Assembly: GCA_011049795.1 (NCBI GenBank)
Contig: DRHD01000201.1
Span: 1-24,677 of the forward strand
From: Porticoccus sp.
GTDB lineage: Bacteria > Pseudomonadota > Gammaproteobacteria > Pseudomonadales > Porticoccaceae
DNA: 24,677 bases
Direction of reading: 5' to 3'
Translations under genes and position numbers: made by a program
In this document: positions 1 through 8,206 of the stretch, piece by piece
Layout of the letters: each line of letters starts with the position of its first letter
Position numbering within the stretch: the first letter of the stretch is position 1
Notes under the pieces: model-generated
The model's database searches: none
Told to the model about the DNA's origin: nothing
What the model saw: only the letters and a program-made list of their open reading frames with translations

Positions 1-524
1 AAACATGCGTGGGCTCCAAACACTGCCGTTTTGGTACGCAGGACGCCATGGGAATGGGCATTGAAATTGAGAAAATGACGTGGGGATCCTGGACGCCGGC
101 AAAGGTTAAGATTGCTGTTTCCGGTTGCCCTCGTAACTGTGCGGAAGCAACCATCAAAGATTTCGGCGTGGTTGCAGTTGATTCTGGCTGGGAACTCTAC
201 GTCGGTGGAAATGGTGGCATGAAGGTTCGCGTTTCTGACTTCTTGACCAAGGTATCCTCTGAAGATGAAGTCAAAGAATACGCCTGTGCCTTTATGCAAA
301 TGTACCGCGAGCAGGGCCATCACAACGAACGCACCGCGCCCTGGATTGAGCGGGTGGGGTTAAGTTATGTTAGGGCGGAGTTGATAGAAAACGATACCCA
401 GCGTAAAGAATTCTACGCACGCTTCCTTGAATCACAAAAATATGCACAGGTTGATCCATGGAGAGAACGCGCCAGCATGGGCGTTGATGTTACTGATTTT
501 ATTCCATTGAAAGATATTAGTTAA
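1..524 (+). CDS. nirB: Nitrite reductase [NAD(P)H] large subunit, C-terminal part (5' truncated by window)
   Basis: This is the C-terminal ~173 codons of the siroheme/[4Fe-4S] large subunit of cytoplasmic assimilatory nitrite reductase, which reduces nitrite to ammonium with NAD(P)H. The frame is already open at base 3 (ACA TGC GTG...), so the gene continues off the left edge, and the GTG at 9 is an internal Val codon, not a start. The siroheme/4Fe-4S cysteine signature is visible as TCVGSKHCRFG followed by SGCPRNCAEA, i.e. C-x5-C and C-x3-C, as in NirB and sulfite reductases. GWELYVGGNGGMK and the RTAPWIERVG segment also match the NirB C-terminus. The stop is TAA at 522-524, and nirD follows after 68 bases, consistent with a nirBD operon. 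Identification is secure; the missing N-terminal FAD/NAD and [2Fe-2S] domains cannot be judged. Confidence 0.95.
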   Translation, partial: TCVGSKHCRFGTQDAMGMGIEIEKMTWGSWTPAKVKIAVSGCPRNCAEATIKDFGVVAVDSGWELYVGGNGGMKVRVSDFLTKVSSEDEVKEYACAFMQMYREQGHHNERTAPWIERVGLSYVRAELIENDTQRKEFYARFLESQKYAQVDPWRERASMGVDVTDFIPLKDIS

Positions 525-552
525 AACCTGTTTTGTTTAGGTTAAAGGTGAC

Positions 553-600
553 ATGAAACCACAAGAAATTTACGTTGATATGAGAAAAGAGTATGAGTAA
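553..600 (+). CDS. Possible 15-codon leader ORF overlapping the nirD start
   Basis: A short frame reads MKPQEIYVDMRKEYE and stops at TAA 598-600, overlapping the first eight bases of nirD (ATG at 593). It is preceded by AAAGGTG four to nine bases upstream, a reasonable though close Shine-Dalgarno sequence. If translated, it would bring ribosomes to the nirD start and could couple nirD translation to nirB or to itself. No homology is recognised and an ORF of this length can arise by chance, so this is a weak call based only on its position and ribosome-binding site. Confidence 0.2.
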   Translation: MKPQEIYVDMRKEYE

Positions 601-901
601 CTGGATTGAAATCGGCGCACTGAACGACATACCACGTCTGGGTTCACGAGTTGTACGCACCAAAGACGGCGAAATTGCAGTTTTTCGTACGGCGAATGAT
701 GATGTCTTCGCCTTGCATGACCAGTGCCCACACAAACATGGCGCTTTGTCACAGGGCATCGTTCATGGAAATCGCGTGACTTGTCCGTTACATAATTGGG
801 TTATTAGTTTAGAAGACGGCGAAGCTCAAGGTCGTGACAAGGGCTGTACCAGGATATTTAATGTCAAACTGGACGGCGAGACTGTTCTGCTAGAGGTGTG
901 A
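593..901 (+). CDS. nirD: Nitrite reductase small subunit, Rieske-type
   Basis: This 102-aa protein is the small subunit of assimilatory NAD(P)H nitrite reductase, acting in the cytoplasm with NirB. It has a Rieske [2Fe-2S] fold with a full ligand set: C45-P-H47 and C64-P-L-H67, inside the segments DQCPHKHG and TCPLHNW. Some NirD proteins (E. coli, from memory) lack these ligands, so this one probably still holds a cluster. Length is normal for the family. The start at ATG 593 is preceded by an AGAAAAGAG purine stretch. It sits between nirB and the nitrate reductase gene, and the 65-base gap to the latter suggests co-transcription. Confidence 0.95.
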   Translation: MSNWIEIGALNDIPRLGSRVVRTKDGEIAVFRTANDDVFALHDQCPHKHGALSQGIVHGNRVTCPLHNWVISLEDGEAQGRDKGCTRIFNVKLDGETVLLEV

Positions 902-966
902 TGGCTGGATAGCCTGTGGGTTCGCCGTGGAGCTTTGTGGCCGCGCACGTTTAAAGGTTCATTTTT

Positions 967-3681
967 ATGACCTCCAGCATTTTAGCAAAGAATACGAAAA
1001 CCACGTGCCCCTACTGTGGGGTTGGCTGTGGTGTAGAAGTCACCACAATAAATGTGGACAAACGAATCATTGCAGTAAGCGGCGATGATCATCACCCCGC
1101 GAATTATGGCCGACTTTGCTCCAAAGGTGCTGCATTGGCTGAAACTGTCGGCTTGGAGGGCCGTTTACTACAGCCTGAAATTAATGGCCAGCCAACGGAC
1201 TGGGATACTGCACTTAATCATGTAGCGGATAAGTTTAAACAGATTATTGCCGACTACGGCCCTGACGCATTAGCCTTTTACGCATCCGGCCAGTTACTGA
1301 CAGAAGACTATTACGTTGCCAACAAACTCATGAAGGGTTTTATTGGCAGTGCGAATATCGATACCAATTCACGTCTTTGCATGGCCTCGGCAGTTGCAGG
1401 GCATAAGCGCGCTTTTGGTAGCGATACAGTTCCGGGCAGCTATGAAGACTTTGAAAAAGCCAGTTTACTGGTTATTACTGGCTCCAACACGGCCTGGTGT
1501 CACCCAATTATTTTTCAGCGTATTCGCGCAGCCAAGGAAAATAATCCATCGCTAAAGGTTGTGGTGATTGATCCACGTCGCACAGCGACCTGCGACATTG
1601 CGGACCTCCATCTGCCACTTAAATCGGGCACAGACACGTTGCTGTTTAACGGATTGTTAGCCTACATGGCAAATCACGGTGATCTTGATCTAATCTATTT
1701 GGAAAACCATACCGAGGGGTTTGGCGAAGCCATCGAGAAAGCTCGTGAAACCAGTCCGGATATTCCCATTGTCGCCCGGCTCTGTATGGTGGACCCAGAT
1801 CAGATCGCTACCTTTTATCAATGGTTTGCAGAGACTAAAAAAACGGTGACCTTGTTTTCGCAGGGAGTTAATCAATCCTCATCAGGTACCGATAAAGTTA
1901 ACGCTATTATCAACTGTCATCTTGCCACCGGCCGCATTGGACAGGAAGGCATGGGACCCTTCTCTCTAACAGGGCAACCCAATGCCATGGGAGGTCGAGA
2001 AGTGGGCGGCTTGGCCAATCAGCTTGCGGCCCATATGGACTTGGAAAACCCCGACCATGTAGATCTTGTTAGTCGTTTCTGGAAGTCTCCGACGATTGCC
2101 CGCAAGGCTGGTTTAAAAGCGGTGGATCTATTCGATGCAATTTACGATGGGAAGGTTAAAGCCGTTTGGATAATGGCCACCAACCCCGTAGTCAGTTTGC
2201 CTAATGCCAACCATGTAAAAGATGCCCTTGCGAAATGCGAAATGGTCGTGGTGTCAGATTGTATTGCTGAAACAGACACCAATGTTTTCGCACACGTTAA
2301 ACTACCAACCAGTACTTGGGCAGAAAAAGATGGCACAGTAACTAATTCCGAACGCCGTATCTCCAGACAACGAGCAATTCTGCCATTACCCGGAGCGGCC
2401 AGACACGACTGGTGGATCCTATGCCAGGTCGCTCAACGTATGGGATACAAAGACGCGTTTTCTTATGATTCTAGTGCGGATATTTTCCGTGAGCACGCAG
2501 CACTATCAGCTTTTGAAAATTCTGAAAATGAAGTACCGCGAGCTTTCAATTTATCCGCTCTTGCTAATATAGACATTAAGGCCTACCACAATCTCAAACC
2601 GGTTCAATGGCCTGTGACACAGCAACAAAATGGTATTGTACGGGGGACAGATCGCATTTTTGGTGACGGCAAGTTTTTCACAGCCAGTCAAAAAGCGAAT
2701 TTTGTTGCTGTCGAGTCACCTGATCCCGGCAATGTTCCCACTGAGAAATATCCATTACTCCTCAATACGGGACGCATCCGTGATCAATGGCACACCATGA
2801 CGCGTACAGGGCTAGCGCCGAAGCTTTGCCAACACTTCACGGAACCTTTTGTGGAAATACATCCTGAAGATTCCGTAAGATTTAGCGTTGCGGACAAAAA
2901 AATCGCTCGCATAATATCTCAACATGGCGAAATGCTGGCACGCATTTTTGTAACAGAGCGCCAAAATCCAGGTTCCATTTTTGTACCTATACACTGGACA
3001 GAACAATTAACCACAAGGGGCCGCGTTGGCCCTTTAGTGAACCCTATTGTTGATCCAATATCCGGTCAACCGGACAGCAAGCACACCCCTGTGTTTATGG
3101 AAGTATACAATGCAGGATGGTATGGATATATTTTGTCGCGCCGTAGTTTGGATATTACCGAAGCAGAATATCTCGTCCAAGTGCGCGGTGAACAATATTT
3201 TTGCTACGAACTGGCGGGTAAACATACGCCCAGTGTCTGGGCGGAAAAAGCGCGGAATTTATTATGCGAGGGCGACCCAACGCGCGCGCAGTGGATTGAA
3301 TATTTCGATAACGCCGCGGGTGTCTACCGTGGTGCAAGGTTAAAGGACGGCCATTTGGAAAGCTGTATTTTTGTTTCTCCCTCCACAGATTTACCGGAGC
3401 ATAACTGGATTACTACTTTGTTCCTGAAAGAACAATTATCCGAAGCGGAACGTGCCAGTCTATTAACCGGAAAACCGCCAATAGGGCAAGAAGACACAGG
3501 CAAAGTGGTATGTGCATGTTATGGCGTCGGTGAAAATACCCTGCGCAAAACCATCACTGAAAAAGGTTTGAAAAGCGTGGATGCGATTGGCCATAGCCTA
3601 AAAGCGGGCACCGAGTGTGGCTCCTGTATACCGGAATTAAAACAGCTACTCGACGAAAAAAACTCCATGCCTATCGATTAA
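967..3681 (+). CDS. nasA: Assimilatory nitrate reductase catalytic subunit (NasA type, with BFD-like domain)
   Basis: This 904-aa molybdopterin (bis-MGD) oxidoreductase reduces nitrate to nitrite in the cytoplasm. The N-terminal [4Fe-4S] motif is C14-P-Y-C17-G-V-G-C21 ... GRLC51SKG. The body carries the expected molybdopterin-binding stretches, such as the SRLCMASAVAGHKRAFG segment, GSNTAWCHP, VVVIDPRRTATCDIADLHL and LTGQPNAMGGREVGG, and a molydopterin-dinucleotide-binding domain near residues 590-700 (LLLNTGRIRDQWHTMTRTG). The C-terminus adds a bacterioferritin-associated-ferredoxin-like [2Fe-2S] domain with C849-x-C851 and C884-x2-C887, as known in Klebsiella-type NasA. ATG 967 follows AAAGG with a nine-base spacing. 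A separate electron-transfer subunit (NasC/NasB) is not seen in the window, so the electron donor is unknown. It lies downstream of nirBD and upstream of the transporter. Confidence 0.95.
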   Translation: MTSSILAKNTKTTCPYCGVGCGVEVTTINVDKRIIAVSGDDHHPANYGRLCSKGAALAETVGLEGRLLQPEINGQPTDWDTALNHVADKFKQIIADYGPDALAFYASGQLLTEDYYVANKLMKGFIGSANIDTNSRLCMASAVAGHKRAFGSDTVPGSYEDFEKASLLVITGSNTAWCHPIIFQRIRAAKENNPSLKVVVIDPRRTATCDIADLHLPLKSGTDTLLFNGLLAYMANHGDLDLIYLENHTEGFGEAIEKARETSPDIPIVARLCMVDPDQIATFYQWFAETKKTVTLFSQGVNQSSSGTDKVNAIINCHLATGRIGQEGMGPFSLTGQPNAMGGREVGGLANQLAAHMDLENPDHVDLVSRFWKSPTIARKAGLKAVDLFDAIYDGKVKAVWIMATNPVVSLPNANHVKDALAKCEMVVVSDCIAETDTNVFAHVKLPTSTWAEKDGTVTNSERRISRQRAILPLPGAARHDWWILCQVAQRMGYKDAFSYDSSADIFREHAALSAFENSENEVPRAFNLSALANIDIKAYHNLKPVQWPVTQQQNGIVRGTDRIFGDGKFFTASQKANFVAVESPDPGNVPTEKYPLLLNTGRIRDQWHTMTRTGLAPKLCQHFTEPFVEIHPEDSVRFSVADKKIARIISQHGEMLARIFVTERQNPGSIFVPIHWTEQLTTRGRVGPLVNPIVDPISGQPDSKHTPVFMEVYNAGWYGYILSRRSLDITEAEYLVQVRGEQYFCYELAGKHTPSVWAEKARNLLCEGDPTRAQWIEYFDNAAGVYRGARLKDGHLESCIFVSPSTDLPEHNWITTLFLKEQLSEAERASLLTGKPPIGQEDTGKVVCACYGVGENTLRKTITEKGLKSVDAIGHSLKAGTECGSCIPELKQLLDEKNSMPID

Positions 3682-3778
3682 AAATCAGGCTCATGGCAGT
3701 ACAAGGACCGTTGATTTCTTCACCATCACCTGAGCGGCAAAGACGCCATAGACATTAGATAAGGCCGAGGTGGCAGTA

Positions 3779-5248
3779 ATGAGCCAAACCACTATGAGGA
3801 GTAATTTCCTTTCATTTACGGGTAGAGCCAAAATTCTTCATATGACTTGGTTCGCTTTCTTTGTGACATTCCTTGTGTGGTTTAGTCATGCTCCTTTGTT
3901 GGCGGTGATTCAGGAAACAATGGGCTTAACCGATCAGCAAATTAAGACTCTGCTGATTCTCAATGTTGCACTCACCATTCCCGCTCGCATTGTCACCGGC
4001 ATGTTGGTTGATGCTTATGGGCCACGTACAACCTACTCCGTTATGTTGGTGGCAACGGCGGGGCTGTGTTTCTTTTTTGCAGCGTCAACCAGCTTCGAAA
4101 TGCTCGCCTTAACGCGATTCTTAATGGGCTTTGTGGGTGCCGGTTTTGTGATTGGTATTCGTATAATCAGCGAATGGTATCCGGCTAAACAGCTCGGTTT
4201 GGCCGAGGGCATCTACAAAGGCATGGGTAATGTTGGGTCTGCAGTAGCAGCTGTCACATTGCCTGCGCTGGCACTGGTTTTTGGTGGCGATGATGGCTGG
4301 CGTTACGCCACGGCGGTTACCGGTGTTATTGCGCTGGTGTTTGCAGGTGTTTATTACATGTCGGTCACTGATACGCCCGCAGGTTCTACTTATTTCAAGC
4401 CGAATAAATCCGGTGGTTTGGAGCTGACCAGTAAACGTGATTTCTTTTTCTGTTTATTGATGAACATTCCCATATTTGGCGCATTGGCGGTATTAACTTG
4501 GAAGGTGACCGGCTTGGGCTTATTAAGCGACCTTGCCGCTACGATTGTTTACGTGCTATTGATTGGTTTCTATTTTCTTCAGGCCAGCCAGTTATTCAAA
4601 GTGAATAAGGAAATGCTTCAAACACCGCCGATGGATGAAATACTTCAATACAAATTTAGACAGGTCGCTATTTTAAGCGTTGCCTATGCGGTGACCTTTG
4701 GCGCCGAGTTGGCGGTGGTCTCTATGCTACCGTTATTTTTTAAGAATACTTTTCTTATTCCCGTTGCATTAGCAGGGATTTTTGGTGCGTGTTTTGCGGT
4801 GACTGATGTGATCTCTTGTCCTTCCGGTGGGTTTATCAGCGATAAATTTGGTCGTAGAAATTCATTAGCTATTTTGTTGGGTGGCGCTGCGGTTGGCTTT
4901 TTCTTGATGTCGTTAATCACCCCTGAATGGCCGATTTCACTGGCTGTTGCAACGATGATGTCTTGTTCATTCTTCCTGGGTTCTGCTGCTGGCTGTGTGT
5001 TTGCGGTTGTGCCTTTGATTAAGCGCCGCTTAACCGGGCAAATTGCAGGCATGGTTGGCGCTTACGGTAATATTGGCGCGGTATTATTTTTGACCGTATT
5101 TTCTTTTGTTTCACCTTCGGTATTATTTTTAACCATTGCCGGTGGCATTGCCTTTGCGACACTCTGTGCGATGTTTTTGGATGAACCGAAAGGCCCGATG
5201 GCCGAAATCATGCCAGATGGGACAGTACAGTTAATCGACGTGCACTAA
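3779..5248 (+). CDS. narK: Nitrate/nitrite transporter, MFS NNP family (NarK/NasA type)
   Basis: This ~489-aa polytopic inner-membrane protein imports nitrate (and possibly exports or exchanges nitrite) for the adjacent reductases. It has about twelve hydrophobic segments. Both nitrate-signature motifs of the nitrate-nitrite porter family are present: GIYKGMGNVGSAVAA near residue 145 and GMVGAYGNIGAVLF near residue 425. The MFS loop DKFGRRNS is also clear. An in-frame GTG lies at 3770, but GAGG at 3767-3770 overlaps it and stands eight bases before ATG 3779, so ATG 3779 is the better start. The gap from nasA is 97 bases with no strong terminator visible, so it is probably in the same transcription unit. 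The choice between narK-like and nasA-like naming is conventional. Confidence 0.92.
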   Translation: MSQTTMRSNFLSFTGRAKILHMTWFAFFVTFLVWFSHAPLLAVIQETMGLTDQQIKTLLILNVALTIPARIVTGMLVDAYGPRTTYSVMLVATAGLCFFFAASTSFEMLALTRFLMGFVGAGFVIGIRIISEWYPAKQLGLAEGIYKGMGNVGSAVAAVTLPALALVFGGDDGWRYATAVTGVIALVFAGVYYMSVTDTPAGSTYFKPNKSGGLELTSKRDFFFCLLMNIPIFGALAVLTWKVTGLGLLSDLAATIVYVLLIGFYFLQASQLFKVNKEMLQTPPMDEILQYKFRQVAILSVAYAVTFGAELAVVSMLPLFFKNTFLIPVALAGIFGACFAVTDVISCPSGGFISDKFGRRNSLAILLGGAAVGFFLMSLITPEWPISLAVATMMSCSFFLGSAAGCVFAVVPLIKRRLTGQIAGMVGAYGNIGAVLFLTVFSFVSPSVLFLTIAGGIAFATLCAMFLDEPKGPMAEIMPDGTVQLIDVH

Positions 5249-5323
5249 TTTGAGATAAACCAACTACGTTTGCGAAAGACTCTATTATGTCGTAAGCAAT
5301 AGGCTTTATTGGAACGGACGAGG

Positions 5324-7063
5324 ATGACAGAGCACTTGGAAACAGAATTAACCTTCACTGTGGCGCAACGCTCGGTGGCAGGTAATAAACCTGATAATGA
5401 GGATGCTATCGGTATTCGCATTCCCAAGGCGTCTTTACTGAGCAATAAAGGTGCTGTAGCTGTTATTGCCGATGGCGTGAGTGCGGCAGAAGCGGGCAGG
5501 GAAGCCAGCGAAACCTGCGTCAATAATTTCCTGAATGACTACTATTCCACGCCCGATAGTTGGGGCGTAAAGAAATCCACCTCGCAAGTGTTAACGGCGC
5601 TTAATCGTTGGTTATTTGGTCAAGGGCGTCAGTTTACGGATGCTCAAAAAGGTTACGTCAGCACCTTTAGCTCGATTATTTTCAAATCACAAACGGCGCA
5701 TATTTTTCATGTTGGTGACTCTCGTATTTATCGCCTTCGAAATGGTGATCTTGAACAAATAACCCGCGATCACACCACCTTTATTAGTGATAAACAGTCT
5801 TATTTATCCCGTGCAATGGGTTTGGATGTATCACTGGATGTGGACTATCGCAGTCTTGATTTAGAAGCGGGTGATCTTTTCTTTTTAAGTACCGATGGCA
5901 TTCATGACTTTATAAAAAGTGCAGATCTACGTGCTAGCCTAAAGCTGTTGGCCGACGAGGAATCTGAGCAAAATTTTGAAGAATGTTGTGCGATGCTGAT
6001 TGAAAAGGCGTTGGCGAATAATAGTGGTGATAATTTAAGTTGTCAGATTTTACGGGTTGATAACCTGCCCAAACAAACCATCGTTGAAGTCAGTAGAAGG
6101 CTGTCAGAATTGCCCTTCCCACCCTATTTAGCCCCAGACATGATATTGGATGGTTATCGTGTTGAAAAAGAATTACATACCAGCAAACGCAGCCAAATTT
6201 ATCTGGTTAGCGATGTGGAAAGTGGCGAACGCTATTGCATGAAAACACCATCGGTTAATTTTGACGATGACCTGGCCTACATAGAACGTTTCGTGGTGGA
6301 AGCCTGGATAGGCAGTCGAATCAACAACCCTCATGTAGTAAAGGTAGTCGAATCAACCAGAGCAAAATCATGTCTTTACTATCTGACCGAGTATATTGAG
6401 GGCGTCACGCTAGAACAATGGATAAAAGAAAATCCGAAACCGGCGGTGCAGGACGTTATCCACTTCGTTCAACAGATGGTGAAAGGCTTAAGAGCCATGC
6501 ATCGTCGCGAAACACTGCATCAGGATATTAAACCAGGCAATATCATGATCGACACCAACGGCGAAGTAAGAATTATTGATTTCGGTTCTTGCTATATCAC
6601 CGGTCTTGCCGAAATCGTCACACCCTTTGAGCGAGAGGGTGTTTTAGGCACAGCCAGTTATTCAGCGCCAGAGGTTGTATTAACCGCAAAGAGTACCGTT
6701 CAATCCGAAGTGTTTTCACTGGCCGTTATCGTTTACGAGATGCTGACAGGAAAGGAGCCCTTTGGTGGAAAACTCCATGAGTGTCGAACGACTAAAGCGT
6801 ATTTGAAAACCAAATACATTCCCTGCTTTGAGCACAATCCGCTGGTACCTATCTGGATAGATGGCGCAGTGAAAAAAGGATTGCGCTTTGAACCTGAACG
6901 CCGTTATGGAGACGTTTCCGAGTTTTTGCATGAACTACAAAATCCCAATCCGAAATACAAAAAAAGTCATCACGCGGTTTTGATGGATAAAAACCCGGTA
7001 CTTTTTTGGCAGGTGACATCGGCAATATTGTTTGTCGCGCTTTGCTTCTCATTGTTTTATTAA
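5324..7063 (+). CDS. Fused PP2C phosphatase / Ser-Thr protein kinase with C-terminal membrane anchor
   Basis: This ~579-aa two-headed signalling protein can in principle both phosphorylate and dephosphorylate Ser/Thr. Residues ~10-245 form a PP2C (PPM) domain with all metal-site motifs: D24NED27, AD50G, GD132SR, STD191G and GD236N. Residues ~275-540 are a Hanks-type kinase with K307 (YCMKTPS), E326 (VVEAWIG), catalytic loop H399QDIKPGN, D419FG and A448PE450. The glycine-rich loop is degenerate (LHTSKRSQIYLV), and the usual Arg before the catalytic Asp is Gln, making it a non-RD kinase. Residues ~557-579 are one hydrophobic segment (FWQVTSAILFVALCFSLFY), placing both domains in the cytoplasm under the inner membrane. 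ATG 5324 is chosen; an in-frame TTG at 5309 is possible. A similar kinase gene beside nirBD is remembered from Pseudomonas (PA1782). A regulatory role in nitrate assimilation is inferred only from its position. Confidence 0.9.
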   Translation: MTEHLETELTFTVAQRSVAGNKPDNEDAIGIRIPKASLLSNKGAVAVIADGVSAAEAGREASETCVNNFLNDYYSTPDSWGVKKSTSQVLTALNRWLFGQGRQFTDAQKGYVSTFSSIIFKSQTAHIFHVGDSRIYRLRNGDLEQITRDHTTFISDKQSYLSRAMGLDVSLDVDYRSLDLEAGDLFFLSTDGIHDFIKSADLRASLKLLADEESEQNFEECCAMLIEKALANNSGDNLSCQILRVDNLPKQTIVEVSRRLSELPFPPYLAPDMILDGYRVEKELHTSKRSQIYLVSDVESGERYCMKTPSVNFDDDLAYIERFVVEAWIGSRINNPHVVKVVESTRAKSCLYYLTEYIEGVTLEQWIKENPKPAVQDVIHFVQQMVKGLRAMHRRETLHQDIKPGNIMIDTNGEVRIIDFGSCYITGLAEIVTPFEREGVLGTASYSAPEVVLTAKSTVQSEVFSLAVIVYEMLTGKEPFGGKLHECRTTKAYLKTKYIPCFEHNPLVPIWIDGAVKKGLRFEPERRYGDVSEFLHELQNPNPKYKKSHHAVLMDKNPVLFWQVTSAILFVALCFSLFY

Positions 7064-7133
7064 CTGGGTAAACTCTCCGTTAAATTGGGGGCACATCAAT
7101 TACAGGGTTAAATAGTCACAAGAGATAACTACC

Positions 7134-7955
7134 ATGAATAAACCAGAGTACCCACTCGCCAGCCGAACTGTAGCCATTCCAGAAACCCGGCAACTGGACC
7201 TACTGGCCGACATGCTGGAGAAGCAAGGCGCAGCAGTTATCCGCTGTCCCCTGGTGGCAATACTCGACGCGCCGAACCCCAAGCCTATTGAGGCGTGGCT
7301 TAAAGATTTTATTGCACAGCCCTGCGATGACCTTATATTGCTAACCGGTGAAGGACTTCGCAGATTAGTCGGTTTTGCTGATAGAGCAGGTCTGAAGGGT
7401 GACTTTATTGAATCGATGAAGAGAGTTCGCACCATCACCCGGGGACCTAAGCCTGGCAGAGCCCTGAAGGAAATCGATTTAAAACCCGATATTCTGGCTG
7501 AGGCGCCCACTACTGATGGAATTATTGCGACTTTGGAAAAAGAAGACCTGAAAAATCGACGGATAGGCGTCCAACTATACGGTACTGATCCCAACAAAAA
7601 ACTTATCACGTATCTTCGCAGCCGGGAAGCGACGGTGACACCTGTCGCGCCTTATATTTATGCGCCGAAATTGGAGGAAAGGGAAGTGTTGTCGCTAATG
7701 GATCGGCTACAGGCCGGCGAGATCGATGTGATTGCTTTTACCAGTCAGGCGCAGTACAGGCGTTTAGTCTCGGTTGCAAAAGACAATGACAGAGCCGAGT
7801 CGTTGCATCAATCACTGGTCAATACCACAATTGCCGCAGTTGGCCCCATCATGAAGCAAACGCTATCTGAGGCCGGCATTCCGGTGGAGATCACGCCGGA
7901 TAGCTCCTATTTTATGAAGCCATTGGTGCGCAAGATGGTTAAGGTGTTAAGTTAG
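7134..7955 (+). CDS. Uroporphyrinogen-III synthase family protein (HemD-like)
   Basis: This 273-aa soluble protein resembles uroporphyrinogen-III synthase, which cyclises hydroxymethylbilane on the path to siroheme, heme and cobalamin. Typical features are the N-terminal SRTVAIPETRQLDLLADMLE (two-domain HemD opening), ILLTGEGLRRLV, RRIGVQLYG and the C-terminal DVIAFTSQAQYRRLV plus TIAAVGPIMKQTLSEAGI, in the expected order. HemD sequences diverge widely, so family membership is clear but activity is not proven. NirB uses siroheme, so placement after the nitrate reductase, transporter and kinase genes fits a dedicated supply role. The housekeeping hemD, usually in a hemCDXY group, is not seen here. 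The start ATG 7134 follows AGAGATAACTACC. The stop overlaps a minus-strand gene remnant. Confidence 0.82.
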   Translation: MNKPEYPLASRTVAIPETRQLDLLADMLEKQGAAVIRCPLVAILDAPNPKPIEAWLKDFIAQPCDDLILLTGEGLRRLVGFADRAGLKGDFIESMKRVRTITRGPKPGRALKEIDLKPDILAEAPTTDGIIATLEKEDLKNRRIGVQLYGTDPNKKLITYLRSREATVTPVAPYIYAPKLEEREVLSLMDRLQAGEIDVIAFTSQAQYRRLVSVAKDNDRAESLHQSLVNTTIAAVGPIMKQTLSEAGIPVEITPDSSYFMKPLVRKMVKVLS

Positions 7956-8197
7956 TTTTGAACAGTGGCATAGCGACTGTCAAAGATAGTGGCATCCTGC
8001 TGTTTTGCAATCACATCGGGGAAAAGCCCCAGTGTTTTCACGGTAATCATTGCCAGTGGATTTATTAATATTCTTTGCATAATTGCCGCCTTCTGTTCCG
8101 TTATTACAAACGGCCACCAGACTAACGACAGCGAATGTTGATTAGCGGCATAACCAACAAAGCCAATTCCTAGATGGGCATTGTGTAATATTTGGGG
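7952..8197 (-). pseudogene. Possible 3' remnant of an unidentified gene
   Basis: On the minus strand an uninterrupted frame of 81 codons runs from just after a TGA at 8200-8198 to a TAA at 7954-7952. It reads with a protein-like mix of residues: LGIGFVGYAANQHSLSL, VWWPFVITEQKAAIM, then NPLAMITVKTLGLFPDVIA. It has no start codon near its upstream end; the only ATG (8080) would leave 42 aa. The stop overlaps the stop of the convergent hemD-like gene by three bases, as a genuine convergent neighbour often would. The open frame ends abruptly at a GGGGTCAGAGTAA motif. The simplest reading is the C-terminal end of a gene cut by an old insertion or deletion. I do not recognise the family, and chance remains possible. 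Confidence 0.35.
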
Positions 8198-8206
8198 TCA
8201 GAGTAA
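8194..8206 (+). repeat. GGGGTCAGAGTAA motif (suspected mobile-element boundary)
   Basis: The 13-mer GGGGTCAGAGTAA stands exactly where the minus-strand reading frame below it is interrupted. From memory, this sequence and its complement recur at the edges of IS200/RAYT-type transposase genes and orphan copies in proteobacteria. Only one copy was found by eye in the window, and no transposase gene is present. It is therefore a possible scar, not a demonstrated element. Confidence 0.3.

Noticed and set aside
3693..3758. 21-codon frame between nasA and the transporter gene
   Set aside because: Poor ribosome-binding site, low-complexity basic end and no similarity. It is within the expectation for chance in a 97-base gap.
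8019..8031. GGGG-AAAAG-CCCC hairpin as terminator for the hemD-like gene
   Set aside because: The stem is only four pairs and no clear T-run follows. It also lies inside the minus-strand gene remnant.
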